NCBI GenBank assembly: GCA_037013495.1 | Contig: CM072806.1 | Span: 19,637,001 to 19,701,000 of the forward strand | DNA length: 64,000 nt | Reading direction: 5' to 3' | Source: Hippophae tibetana | Lineage: Eukaryota > Streptophyta > Magnoliopsida > Rosales > Elaeagnaceae | In this document: positions 54,401 through 62,444 of the stretch, in pieces | How positions within the stretch are numbered: the stretch's first letter is position 1 | Layout: each line of letters starts with the position of its first letter | Notes under the pieces: generated by a model | Told to the model about the DNA's origin: nothing | Seen by the model: the letters and a program-made list of their open reading frames with translations, nothing else | Databases searched by the model: none | Made by a program: the position numbers and the translations under genes

Positions 54401-57265
54401 CTATGCAAACCAAATATTTGCAATTCAATAATTTAAGTTATTGGAATTTGAACACATGATTTTCAGCTCTGATAATATTATAGAAAAGAATGAATATAAA
54501 AACAAATGTGTTCTTTTGTATTTCTATATGATTTGTACAAAGTAAAGGTTCTAATTTATTGTACAAAATAAAAGACTAAAAAGGAAGCTACATTAATACA
54601 ATAATTTCTACCAATTAATTCTTGATTTTTCCTAATTATTAGAATAATTCACTATAGTTGTACATTCTAGAATTCAAGGATTTCATTAGTTGTCAAGGAT
54701 TTTAACATAGTAAATTTTTTAAGATGGTGAAAATGACGGTACTTTATTATGAGGAACTCCATCTGTTTATGCAAAACTTAGGTAATGTTTTTGTCTCCTA
54801 ATTCTTTTTGGTGATCCTCAAAATTTGAAATTCAAATTTGAGAGTTCATATCTTACAAAGTTCAAGGAATATTGTTTTTGATGCTTTTTATGATGACTAT
54901 AGGTTTCCAAATTTGGAGTGTGACGTTTTATATTTGAAACGTAGTTGTACAAAGTAAAACTATTATGATTACAATTCATTATGAAAGCTTTATTCAATAG
55001 CCCAATTTGAAAATATACACATATACATAAGTATTATTTAAAGTAAGATAATTAGTCATACCTATAAACAAAATAATATGACAAATATCATAGAATTATG
55101 GTTTTAAAAACCTAAGGGTAGCCTAGGCTTGCCTTAAGGCTACTTTTCCAGAAAAATCACATCAAGGCTAGTATTTTGAATGTTTTCTAAGGCTTACATC
55201 TCACCTTGTACCTTAAACGGCTAAAACTTTTGCCTCAAAGCTTAAGTTCTAAGGTGTGTAAGTTTACACCCCTAAATTTTGATGAAATTGAATTAAATTG
55301 ATGAGATTAGAACACAATATCAAATCCAATTTATGTTTTAAAAGAAATCTCGTATCAAATTCGGCTTTCTCAAGTAGATAAACAAGAAAAAAACTAAAAG
55401 AGTATCGAAAACCACTTCTTCCTCCTACTTCAACCAGCATTGTTGTTCCACCATATTTGACCTATCTAAGTTGTTCTTGAGCTACTCATACATATCTAAC
55501 TCTATTATAAAAAAAATTAGTCCAACCATTAATTTTATAGAAAAATATGTTTTTTTTCTTAATTTTATAGGGAAATATGTTTTTTCTTACTCTTCTTTCT
55601 AGTTTTCTTTCATTTTATTTTTCTATATTAAACATATTGTGAAAGTGTTAATATTGTTCTCAGTCCTTCTCGGATTTATTTTCTTTCTTCTTCTCTTAGT
55701 AAGGGTTGAAAGCTTACTTAAAGTGATTTTTTAATTTTATGTTATTTCAAACAATAAACTACTTAATTTTGTAGATTATTTTTTTTTTTTTTTGCTTGGA
55801 GATTGTTTTAGTTATTGTTTTTAAGTTCTTAATGAGTTAGTAAATTTTATTTAGTTATAATTAATGTCTTGATGTATTCATTTCAATTTTATATGTTTTT
55901 CAAAAATTTCATCTGAAGGCTTGAGCCTCCCCTAAAGTTAGTTTCCACCTTTAAAAAACCTTGCATATAATAACTAGAATAGCATGCATAATATATATAT
56001 ATATATATATATGGGTTCAGATTTGGAGACCAATGATCTTGACCAATAAATCTAACCAATCATATTTGACCGGTGAATTACTACTACCTAATGGTAAATA
56101 TGTGTTTATATGTTACTTAATTTTTGCCTTAATTTTGGAAGTTATTAACTAATTTTAAATTTCAAATTATTAAAGGATATATGCTATTGATTTAAATTAT
56201 TCTATAATTAAAATGTTTTGTTAGATTCATTGGTTAACAATATTGGTCTTTAGAACATGCCCTTATATATATACATGTCAATTGTTACACATGAATTATT
56301 AAAGTTTCATTTATCTAATGAGCTTTGTTTTGTTAGAAATTGTCTTTTTGGTTATTTTAAGTGATGACCTTCAAGTGTTTGGTTTACATGATACACAGAA
56401 CCAACACTTGTGTGAAACAATAAATGTATAAAAGTGTTGTTGGTCCTTTTACTAATAAATTAAGTTTTTGAGATTGCTGATTACTCAAACTTCTAAAAGA
56501 GTTAATAGAAATGTGATATATCTAGAAAAATGGATACGTATATTGATTCCCTTTGCATTCCTACTTATGTTGAATGAAATATTTTTTGCTTGTTATAAGA
56601 AAAACTTGTTTTTGGCTTAGACATCCATTTTAACTTTATCTTCTTCGTTTTTTCTTTCTTTCTTTTTTCAATTTTTTTTTCTTTTCGTTTTGGCCTCACT
56701 TTTCTTGTTTAGAGGAATATAATCTTTCTGTTATTCTCTTTTTTTAGCATTATTCCCCTTGTTCGAAATGTTTTTGTTTCTTATTTCATTGTTGTTCAGA
56801 CCATCTTAAAGATTTTTTTTTCTTTTTTGCTATTTTGATAGCATGATATAATATCTCATTTAAATGATTTTAATTATGTCATTCGTGAAGAAACCAATAT
56901 AAATATTCAAGTTAGATTGAATCAAGATACCAAACCTTTGTCACCGCGGCCTGCCTCGATGTAACAGACCTGGACTTCTGCGGAGAATACCGTGGAATCC
57001 CGTCATAGAAATCATCAGTCGATAGTGCCAAATCTTCATGATGGTGCACTGTAACCGCATCCATCCTTAGCGGCTGGTCTTTTAATTGGTTCTGCTCCTT
57101 CTCTGACTGCTTACCCACACTAGTGATATCTGGTTTCTGTGGAGACGGCGCCACCATAAGTGTGTCAGCGCTCGACTGCAAATACCCCTTTCCAGGATCA
57201 TAACGATCGTCATAGTACCCCTTTGCTGCCGAGGTATTGGAACTTCTCGAACAAAGACCCCCCAT
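29371..57265 (-). CDS. PSI1: PSK SIMULATOR 1-type protein, transposon-filled 28-kb gene
   Basis: Twelve exons, in coding order: 57265-56936, 50115-49790, 49665-49573, 49458-49368, 48125-48035, 41651-41554, 40495-40426, 31463-31360, 30466-30350, 30197-30121, 30006-29962 and 29848-29371. All introns are GT-AG and the phases chain exactly, giving 1,920 coding bases and about 639 residues, near the size of Arabidopsis PSI1. The protein begins MGGLCS, a myristoylation-type start. DUF3475 opens at about residue 161 ('[13 protein letters not shown]'). A charged helical middle includes 'NLKKKSLW'. DUF668 runs from about 382 ('[13 protein letters not shown]'). The C-terminus has 'GISKSQDF' and 'ALDVIDRVD'. 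PSI proteins promote growth in phytosulfokine signalling at the membrane and nucleus. Paralogue assignment (PSI1 rather than PSI2 or PSI3) is from memory of family sequences and less certain than the family. Confidence 0.92.
31360..31463 (-). CDS. PSI1: PSI1 exon 8 (start of DUF668)
   Basis: This 104-bp exon follows acceptor CTGCAG and ends CTG before GTATTT. It encodes a Ser/Asn-rich linker and then '[13 protein letters not shown]', the conserved entry to DUF668. It lies at the downstream end of the 9-kb intron 7, whose transposon block begins about 0.4 kb away. Confidence 0.9.
31880..32216 (+). pseudogene. Old copia relic, left part (pre-integrase region)
   Basis: Broken plus-strand frames read '[16 protein letters not shown]', then 'LYYFHEA' and a degraded zinc-binding 'CSICEFAKH' at about 32158-32184. 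This is the pre-integrase domain and the start of integrase of a Tnt1-like copia element. The same protein resumes at 37058 on the far side of the younger insertion at 32217-37052. The joint is marked by the duplicated target TAAAC. Confidence 0.75.
32217..32403 (-). repeat. 3' LTR of the intron-7 copia element
   Basis: This 187-bp LTR matches the 5' LTR over the blocks TTCTTAATATCAGATCCC, AAAATCAGGAAACTAACATC and GGGGTTGGTTCCA. It lacks an extra module of about 45 bp found in the 5' copy. Confidence 0.9.
32556..33857 (-). pseudogene. Copia reverse transcriptase and RNase H of the intron-7 element
   Basis: Three collinear minus-strand stretches (33857-33639, 33593-33294, 33275-32556) cover the copia RT and RNase H domains. 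Seen are '[11 protein letters not shown]', '[12 protein letters not shown]', the catalytic '[10 protein letters not shown]', '[10 protein letters not shown]', 'ILRYLKK', and RNase H '[16 protein letters not shown]'. The stretches are separated by in-frame stops, at about 33637 and 33294, not by large deletions. The RNase H end is shifted out of frame after about 32560. Confidence 0.9.
34021..34722 (-). pseudogene. Copia integrase C-terminal region and linker to RT
   Basis: The open stretch contains 'RMPSQVLNF', 'PLKVFGC'-like '[13 protein letters not shown]' and 'GYKCFSP', the usual C-terminal integrase signature of copia elements. A poorly conserved linker rich in Ser follows. It ends early after 'CTQHP', just before the RT domain. 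Confidence 0.85.
35049..35504. mobile_element. hAT-like MITE inside copia integrase, 8-bp target duplication
   Basis: The insert 35057-35496 (440 bp) is flanked on both sides by ATGATCAT (35049-35056 and 35497-35504), a perfect 8-bp duplication typical of hAT elements. Its ends TAGGG and CCCTA are inverted. The right end reads TAGGGGTGTGCAAAAAA when reversed, a motif common in plant non-autonomous hAT elements. Both arms are crowded with CGGATCGGAT-type words that can pair with each other. It splits the integrase core of the copia host element between the catalytic 'DDH' and 'TRLCW'. It has no coding capacity. Confidence 0.88.
35567..36148 (-). pseudogene. Copia pre-integrase domain of the intron-7 element
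   Basis: The frame reads '[13 protein letters not shown]', '[20 protein letters not shown]' and '[11 protein letters not shown]', the pre-integrase and zinc-binding HHCC region of copia pol. The N-terminal side carries the segment after the protease ('[13 protein letters not shown]'). It closes at a stop just before the integrase core. Confidence 0.9.
36393..36716 (-). pseudogene. Gag-proximal remnant of the intron-7 copia element
   Basis: A Ser/Asn-rich minus-strand frame lies between the primer site and the pre-integrase domain. The usual gag core and zinc knuckle are not recognisable, so most of gag has been lost or has diverged. Confidence 0.5.
36797..37052 (-). repeat. 5' LTR of the intron-7 copia element
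   Basis: This 256-bp LTR starts TGTAGG on the minus strand and is followed within a few bases by the primer site. It is longer than the 3' LTR, mainly through a second copy of the GGGTTGGTTCCA module. Confidence 0.88.
37058..37995 (+). pseudogene. Old copia relic, right part (integrase)
   Basis: This continues the protein begun at 31880. It opens with a degraded 'LIHYDVWGPS' near 37078, then the catalytic 'IFIDDHT', and the frame 37231-37497 with '[11 protein letters not shown]' and '[17 protein letters not shown]'. After the TRIM at 37491-37807 the integrase C-terminus '[22 protein letters not shown]' resumes. It stops at about 37990, where another LTR-like start (TGTTG) appears. Frame changes and stops are frequent. 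Confidence 0.82.
37486..37812 (-). mobile_element. Complete TRIM retrotransposon with GACGT duplication
   Basis: Two direct 121-bp LTRs (37491-37611 and 37687-37807) differ at about three positions. GACGT flanks both sides (37486-37490 and 37808-37812). On the minus strand the primer site TGGTATCAAAGC (37683-37672) follows the 5' LTR after three bases. A polypurine tract GTGAGGGGGGG precedes the 3' LTR start TGTTGAAGG. The interior is only about 75 bp and has no gene, as in terminal-repeat retrotransposons in miniature. It interrupts the integrase of the old plus-strand copia. Confidence 0.9.
37996..38212 (+). repeat. Candidate 5' LTR of a third copia element
   Basis: The segment runs from TGTTG to ACA and is followed at once by TGGAATCAAAGC, a variant of the tRNA-Met primer site, and then by a gag start. 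Similarity to the candidate 3' LTR at 39775 is limited to short blocks such as ATTAGGAGAT, so pairing is uncertain. Confidence 0.55.
38253..39770 (+). mobile_element. Third copia relic: gag joined to RT by a large deletion
   Basis: A gag frame starts at ATG 38253. Recognisable parts include '[12 protein letters not shown]' and '[13 protein letters not shown]'. Near 38810-38850 the sequence jumps to the RT segment '[13 protein letters not shown]', with the catalytic site read as '[11 protein letters not shown]' where copia has YVDD. '[11 protein letters not shown]' and 'SPRKCILDL' follow. A weak RNase H tail ends in a purine-rich AAGAGAGAG just before 39775. Protease and integrase are missing, so the element is a deletion derivative. 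Confidence 0.75.
39775..40290 (+). repeat. Candidate 3' LTR and adjoining LTR-like debris
   Basis: TGTTAGAATC follows a purine tract, as expected of a 3' LTR. Its end is unclear. From about 40120 to 40290 the sequence resembles the LTRs at 52.0 and 54.6 kb (blocks such as AATTAATTCCTAATT and GTTAGAATAA), which suggests a solo LTR remnant. Confidence 0.4.
40426..41651 (-). CDS. PSI1: PSI1 exons 6 and 7
   Basis: Exon 6 (41651-41554, 98 bp) encodes '[16 protein letters not shown]' and '[15 protein letters not shown]'. Exon 7 (40495-40426, 70 bp) encodes '[19 protein letters not shown]'. Phases are 1 in, 0 between and 1 out, matching exons 5 and 8. The basic 'KKKSLW' stretch is conserved in the family. 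The 1,058-bp intron between them shows no recognisable element. Confidence 0.92.
42060..45560 (-). mobile_element. Copia relic in PSI1 intron 5, minus strand
   Basis: Collinear but broken minus-strand segments are visible. They are a protease-proximal '[11 protein letters not shown]' near 45.5 kb, '[16 protein letters not shown]' (45417-45235), integrase '[13 protein letters not shown]' near 44.77 kb, and an integrase end (44610-44410). RT with '[15 protein letters not shown]' lies at about 43140-43185, and RNase H (42540-42349) ends with '[10 protein letters not shown]'. A purine tract AAGGAGGAC near 42260 and an A+T-rich stretch below it would be the 3' LTR, but its expected TG start is not intact. 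No 5' LTR was found. Confidence 0.82.
45600..46520 (+). mobile_element. Copia RT/RNase H relic in PSI1 intron 5, plus strand
   Basis: The best open part is 45883-46113: '[20 protein letters not shown]', 'LRYLK' and the RNase H site '[16 protein letters not shown]'. Upstream, broken frames hold the end of RT ('YVLDLLDE'). Downstream, '[13 protein letters not shown]' and 'DILTKGLH'-like pieces close the RNase H domain near 46450. Everything upstream of RT is missing, and it directly abuts the oppositely oriented copia relic. Confidence 0.8.
46747..47020 (+). pseudogene. Ty3/gypsy integrase C-terminal fragment
   Basis: The frame reads '[20 protein letters not shown]', then 'LVMV' and, after breaks, 'NAYVLEAS' and 'TFNMKDF'. 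This is the usual C-terminal end of plant gypsy integrases ('K.FKVGDLVMV', 'F.VKDLY'). It is short and isolated. The remaining interval to exon 5 (47.0-48.0 kb) has nothing I recognise. Confidence 0.65.
48035..48125 (-). CDS. PSI1: PSI1 exon 5
   Basis: This 91-bp exon follows acceptor ATGTAG and ends AGAG before GTGATT. It encodes '[20 protein letters not shown]', a strongly conserved stretch of PSI proteins, then a short linker. It enters in phase 0 and leaves in phase 1, joining exons 4 and 6 exactly. No long frame marks it in isolation. It was found by following the family sequence. Confidence 0.92.
48247..48397. mobile_element. MITE-like insertion in PSI1 intron 4, with a G14 run
   Basis: Left end AGCCATTTGGATGCAAAGCA and the reversed right end AGTGCTCCTTTGGATGCAGA share the core TTTGGATGCA, followed by AAGCACTTT in both. 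The interior has T-rich tracts and a run of 14 G at 48350-48363. It lies about 120 bp upstream of the exon 5 acceptor. The target duplication is not clear. Confidence 0.55.
49368..50115 (-). CDS. PSI1: PSI1 exons 2-4 (DUF3475 region)
   Basis: Exon 2 (50115-49790) encodes '[11 protein letters not shown]', '[11 protein letters not shown]' and the DUF3475 core '[20 protein letters not shown]' to 'LLKIVAADK'. Exon 3 (49665-49573) gives '[20 protein letters not shown]'. Exon 4 (49458-49368) gives '[13 protein letters not shown]'. Introns 2 and 3 are 124 and 114 bases. Acceptor and donor phases chain without loss of frame. Confidence 0.93.
50560..50581. repeat. (TA)n microsatellite in PSI1 intron 1
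   Basis: About ten uninterrupted TA units, framed by ACATA and GTATA. Confidence 0.85.
50887..51264 (+). mobile_element. Complete TRIM retrotransposon with TAAAT duplication
   Basis: Two 114-bp LTRs (50892-51005 and 51146-51259) begin TGTTGAGGAG and end TTTCTACA. They differ at about nine positions. TAAAT flanks both sides (50887-50891 and 51260-51264). The primer site TGGTATCAAAGC is at 51006-51017, directly after the 5' LTR. A polypurine tract GTGAGAGGGGG precedes the 3' LTR. The interior has a tandem repeat of about 26 bp built on CGGTCAACCCCGGTCATTCA (about 51050-51111) and no gene. Its family differs from the TRIM at 37.5 kb. Confidence 0.92.
51265..52040. other. PSI1 intron 1 sequence without recognised element
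   Basis: Frames at 51564-51809 and 51671-51976 overlap and resemble nothing known. The words TTCATTGAAAAGAGAAA followed by a T-rich end occur at about 50811 and 51300, which hints at an older repeat family. Confidence 0.4.
52044..54707 (-). mobile_element. Truncated copia element in PSI1 intron 1
   Basis: LTRs at about 52044-52267 and 54482-54707 share long blocks such as TGTTCTTTTGTATTTCTATA and TTTGTACAAAGTAAA. On the minus strand the 5' LTR starts TGTTAAAATC and the 3' LTR starts TGCTGAAATTC after the purine tract AAGAGGGAG. Between them are RT pieces ('[15 protein letters not shown]', 'YILDLL') and RNase H ('[15 protein letters not shown]'). The YVDD site is present but followed by a frame change near 53185. 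Gag, protease and most of integrase are missing. Target duplication was not found. Confidence 0.82.
55098..55964. mobile_element. Possible non-autonomous hAT-like insertion
   Basis: The left part reads GGTTTTAAAAACCTAAG with AGCCTAGGCTTGCCTTAAGG. The reversed right end has AGGTTTTTTAAAGGTGG and GGCTCAAGCC. Such ends are common in plant non-coding hAT derivatives. Ends and target duplication are not exact, so boundaries are approximate. Confidence 0.35.
55990..56270. mobile_element. TA-flanked MITE with inverted ends
   Basis: After a (TA)n tract (55990-56012), ATGGGTTCAGATTTGGAGAC and then CAATGATCTTGACCAATAAA begin the element. The reversed right end reads AAGGGCATGTTCTAAAGACC and then AATATTGTTAACCAATGAAT. 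Both continue into ATCTAAC, so the inverted repeats are about 50 bp with some mismatches. It lies within PSI1 intron 1, about 0.7 kb from exon 1. Confidence 0.6.
56936..57265 (-). CDS. PSI1: PSI1 exon 1 (myristoylation signal, N-terminal linker)
   Basis: This exon encodes residues 1-110. It starts MGGLCSRSS, where Gly2 and Cys5 fit N-myristoylation with possible palmitoylation. A variable linker rich in Asp, Ser and His follows. It ends with 'SQKSRS'-like '[16 protein letters not shown]', a conserved family block. The donor is AAG before GTTTGG, and intron 1 is 6.8 kb. Confidence 0.92.
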
Positions 57266-57700
57266 GGCAGCCGCTTCGTTTGGCCGTCAAATTATAACAA
57301 CAACCCACCAGATCACCGATATGGCTTTGGACCAGAAAGACGACCAAGGGGAAGATAAACAAATTGGATTTTTTTTATTTTTTATTTTTTTTGCTAACGA
57401 AACAAATTGGGATTTGAGATTTATAAATTGGTAACTGCGATTGAATTTTGCGAGGGACAAAGTAAGAGTCTTCGAGTTGAACTGCAGCATCAGGCAAACG
57501 ATGAGCCGCCAAAATCAATATTTTTTTTGGCGATAAAAAAATATTTAGTGATGTGTGCCAAAAAAAAATATTTAGTGATGTGAATGCCCGAATTGTTGTT
57601 GACAATCACAACACAGTCAAAAAAATATTCAGGGAACTAATAATTTCGTGCAATAAGGCGCTCTCTTTCCTAACACATACGTTTCTACTTGGACTGCGAA
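57266..57700 (-). promoter_or_regulatory. Putative PSI1 5' UTR and promoter
   Basis: TTTATAAA at about 57418-57426 lies about 155 bp upstream of the start codon and could be a TATA box. The interval to the ATG includes a pyrimidine/A-rich leader. No expression evidence exists in the sequence, so this rests on position. Confidence 0.3.
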
Positions 57701-58550
57701 CTGGTCAATTCTTCGACTTTTAATGATTTTTTTTTTTTGTCTATTATTTGTAACTTAAAGCCCTAACATAAAATTACGGAGAAAACAAATATACAAGAAA
57801 CCCTCGATAAAATTATAAAATATTCAATTAGTTAATAAACATCATTATTTAAATTTTTTGGTAACCAAAAAACAGTAATCATGTTAAAGTAACTAAATAA
57901 AAATATAACTTGATATAACTATTAGCTTTTCAAATAACTTGTAAAAGAGATTTTAAATAAATAAGGATATTTTAACAATATATAATTAAAATTATGATTA
58001 TGCATAAAAAAAATTAATGATTTTTTTAAATAATATTAACTAATAAAACGTGGGATCGGGATTGTCATTAAAATATTGAAATTGTGGTTAGCCGAAACTA
58101 AAAAATGTACATATAATTACATAAAAAAATATAATTTAAAAAATAAAACACACAATAATTTATATAATGAGATTAAATTTTATTTATTTTTATTTTATAT
58201 TTATTTTATTTTACTTAAAAACATGTACTAAATAATTAAAAAATGAAAATTGGTATTAATATTTTAAATAATATTGTAAAGTAAAAATTAAGTTAACATT
58301 TAATTTTTTTAAAGTAAATATACTTTTGAATAAATGTTAAAAACAAAAACATGATTAAACCATGGGAAAACTACTACTGGTTCGTAATTTATGGTTATTA
58401 ATCGAATGTATCTGAAACTGTTTCAGAATGATTACGGTTATTAGTATAATTATTTCCATCTGTCCCAAGCTTATTCATACTTTTAAGACAATCTTATTAT
58501 CTTCTTCTAAATAAACAAATTTGTAATTGTTATTTAGAGCTTCTTATATT
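57701..58550. other. A+T-rich stretch between PSI1 and the LINE
   Basis: No coding frame or bounded repeat is visible. Confidence 0.4.
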
Positions 58551-58554
58551 GAAA

Positions 58555-61500
58555 AATTAAGGCAAAAGCATCCCCAACTTCAATAGAATTACCAATTTGA
58601 AATTTACTCCAACAACAACTTTTAACTTGACATTGTCAATCTCTATTAATAACTCCAATAGTAAGCTTAGAATGGTAATAAGCAGTAACAAAATAAATCT
58701 TAACAAAACTTTTAGGGGGTTTAAACTAAGAAGAAGGTAGTAGAGGAGAAGGATCAAGTTCAAGGCAAAAGCATCCCCAACTTCAATAGAATTACCAATT
58801 TGAAATTTACTCCAAAAACAACTTTTAACTTGATATTTCCAATCGATGTTAATAACTCCAATAGTAAGCTTGGAATGGTAATAAGCAGTAACAAAATAAA
58901 TCTTAACAAAAAATATAGGGGTTTAAACTAAGAAGAAGGTAGTAGAAGAGAATGATTAGGTTCAAGATTTGGTTCTTGAATGGTGTTGAGTTTAAGATTA
59001 AGTAAAAATATATTTTTGAATTACATGAATTTTTCTTCTAATTTCTGAACAAATGAGGCAAATTTGGAGTAATAGAATTAAAAAGTAAATTATTTATAAC
59101 CTTCCAAATTTGATAAAAGCATAAAAGGATAGATAAAAAGAAATTCAATATGAGTGAGCTTTGTACGAAGGATTATTGGTTTTGAAAATAGTGAGAAGAA
59201 ATAAGTGGAGATTAAGAAAAATTAAGGTGGGCAATGTAGAAGTGCAAGATCAATTATCTCCGAATGAATGGATAAAGTTGCAAAAAATAAAGAGATGATC
59301 GATAATTTCAATGAAATCAATGCAAAAGGGATAAGGAATATCAGGGAGATTGAATCTGGACTAGAGATTGTCATTAGTAGGTAGACAGTTAGAAATAAGT
59401 CTCCAAGTAAAAAAAAATTATTCTTTTATAAACTTTTAGTTTCCATAAGGCTTTTCAAATAGGGAAATGATTGGCAGGAATTCTTAAGGAGATAAAAGAT
59501 TTGTGAGTAGATTTATTGTTAAAAAAAACATTTGGTAGTGTGAATCCAAAACCACAAATCCTAAATATCAAGAATGGGAGAAGATTCTAAAAAAATGTGA
59601 GAACACATAATATTATCCCTAATATGATGAAGAAGTTCATAATTCCAATCATTACCTTAGCTATTGAGAAAATCATGAACTTTGGAGAAATATCAATGTA
59701 ATTTATCAAGGGGTAAAATAGAAAGGAAATGTTTAAAATCATTTGACCAAATGATCCACAGGTCTTTCCAAATACCAATAGATTTATTGTCTCTGATTTT
59801 GATACATGCACCGATTTTGAGAATATTTCTTAAAGAACAAATACATTTCCAAGTATAGGAATTAAAAGATCTAGTTCAATAATTAAAGAAATCTTTTGAC
59901 TGATCATATTTATGTTTGAATAATTAAACCCAAATTCTTTTATCATTGTTCAAAAATTTCCAACCAAGTTTGCAAATAAGACTAGTGTTGATATCTTCAA
60001 ATTTGCAAAAATCAAAGACTACCTATATTTTTTAGGAGACGAAGTTGATGCCAACACTAAGTATCTATTGTTTTTTTTAAAGATTTTTGGAATTCCACCA
60101 TAATTTTTTAATTAAAACATCACCTTTTTCACAAATCATTTTAGGAAACTTGAAAGTACTTATCGAGTAGGAAGGTAAGGAAAGAAGAACATATTTAATA
60201 TAAATAATTTTTTTATTTCAAAAGGAAATTGGATCTTTAACTCTCATTTTTTGAAATAAGGGAATGAATGATTTAAAAAAAATTATACTTCTTTGTTTCT
60301 GGATGAATAAGTTATGCCCAAGATACTTAACCCTACTAATAGCAATATGAATATCCAAAATAATTTTACTTTGGAATCTAATGTGATAAGAAACATTGGT
60401 AGAATAAATATTATAAGATTTAAAGAGATTGGATTTTTTACTAGACCAAGAAAAGTATTTCTATAAGGTTTGATGAATAACACTTACTTCATTTAAATTT
60501 ACAAGGGAAAAAATAATGAGATCATCAACATAAAGAAGATGATTAATAGGACGAGCAAAAGTGTAATTTTTATACTATTAAGACTTAAAATTTTCAACTA
60601 AAAGAAAGAGCCTCACCATCAATGATAAACAAATAAGGGAATGTAGGATCACCTTGCTACTTCAGAAGAGTTATTTCTAAAAGGGGAACCATTTAAAAGG
60701 AAGGAATAAGAGACATAATTTAAGCAAATATGAATAAGATTTGTAGAAATTGTCAGCAAAACCAAGAAGTTTCACGATTTGAATGATAAAATTCTATTCC
60801 ATTATAATCAAAAGCTTTTTGCATGTCTAGTTTGATGCCAAGAAGGCCTTCCTTTCTTTTTTTCCTTTTTAATTGTATGAATAACTTATTGGGTAATTAA
60901 AACACTTTCAAAGATCCACCTACTAGGAATAAATGCATATTCAAAAAGAAAAACAAATTTATAAAGTTTTGATTTTATCCTATTGGAGAGAAATTTTGAG
61001 ATAGACATAAATAACATTACAAAGGCTAATGGGACGAAATTGATTGACAAGGGAAGGATTACTAACATTTTCAATAAGAGTGATGAAAGTCCCATTGAGA
61101 GAGGGATTGGGATATCCAAATCTAAAAAAAATCCTTAACTAAGAGAATATTGCTAGTTCCAACAATATCTTAATAAGATTTATAAAAAATAGCAAAAAAA
61201 CCATCAAGATAAGATATTTGAAAGGGCCTATTGAGAAGATAACATTTTTTTATTTTAATATAATCAAGAATACTGAAAAGGATGTTATTTTCTTTAGGAG
61301 AAATACAACTAGGGAATAACTGGGAAAACTCTTAGTTAGAATAAGAAGAGGTTTTGAGATTAGAAATGTTAGATTTTAAAACATCATTAAAATGATTAAT
61401 GAAGAAATTATCAATGTCATCTCTATTAGACATTCATCTATTGTCAACATCTTTACTAACATGGATACTATTTTGTCTTCTTTTAATCATAGTAGACATG

Positions 61501-62444
61501 TGAAAATATCTTGTATTACAATCATCGTTAAGAAGCCAAATCTCTTTAAATTGTTTCCAAATACTTTCAATTTTACTTTGATATTCTTTTGTATCCTGAA
61601 GAAGTTGTCTTTCAATAACAAAATTGATGTTTGTTTTACCATTTGAAGTGTAAAGCTAATTAGAATGAGTTGGAATGAAAATCAATTTAAATGTGAGAGA
61701 AATTGTAAAATTTCCAAGTTTTATCAATAATCAAATTATTAGAATGATCTCTACATTAAGCTACAATAAAAAGAAATGGTTTATTCCATAAGGAAATAGG
61801 TTGGTAAAGGTTAAGAAGGATTTCTTACAAAGCATTGGGAAATGATGAAGGTAGGGAAAAAAGATAACATCTTTATTAATTCTTTGATTTATGTTATGTT
61901 CTTTTCTTTTGTTATTCTAAGTAATGGCAAACTAGAATAGTCTAAATCAATTGCATGAGTAATGCCCATAAAATATTTGAGTATGTTATTCCAAGGATAG
62001 AAAGGAATGTCACCTTTTTTTTCATTTTGATTTAAGACTTCATTAAAATATCCAATACAGATCCAATGAGGATTAAAAACAAAAGATAGAGCAATAAGAT
62101 TGGACCAAAAATCATATTTGGGAGCTTTATAAGAGGGGAAATGACAATAAAATAGGTTCCATCTGATTCCATTTGAAGAAGAAGTACATAATTATAGCTC
62201 AATGACATGATGATCAAAAGAATTATTAGAGATTTGTATACCTTGCTTCCACATTACACATAGATCTCTAGCACAGTTAATAGAAGGGGTACAAAACCAA
62301 TTTAGGTAGTCTTTTATGGACAAAAATACTAAATTCATTATTACATTTTGTTTTAGACAAGAAAAAAATGTAAAATAACTAATCTAAGTATTTAGATATT
62401 GAGGCCTAAACTAAGTTATGATAGTTCCAAGCAAGGATTTTCAT
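58555..62444 (-). mobile_element. L1-type LINE ORF2 relic with RNase H
   Basis: Minus-strand pieces follow the order of a plant L1 ORF2. The endonuclease start 'MKILAWNYHNLV' is at 62444, and 'NPHWICIGYFNEVLNQNEKK' near 62.06 kb carries the 'GDFNE' motif in damaged form. RT begins with 'PLSINFVPLAFVM' and 'AFIPSRWI' (61119-60886), and the catalytic 'LLYVDDLIIF' is at about 60510-60540. The RT C-terminal and zinc-binding region runs to about 59.3 kb. An RNase H domain ends the frame, with 'FVKI', 'SKLTIGV' and 'EVGDAFAL'. Some plant L1 lineages carry such an RNase H. Numerous stops show it is dead. Confidence 0.8.
58558..58966. repeat. Tandem duplication (about 204 bp) in the LINE RNase H region
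   Basis: Copies at 58558-58761 and 58762-about 58966 begin AAGGCAAAAGCATCCCCAAC and contain GGTAATAAGCAGTAACAAAA. They differ at a small number of positions and one or two short indels. Both cover the same part of the RNase H domain. Confidence 0.9.
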
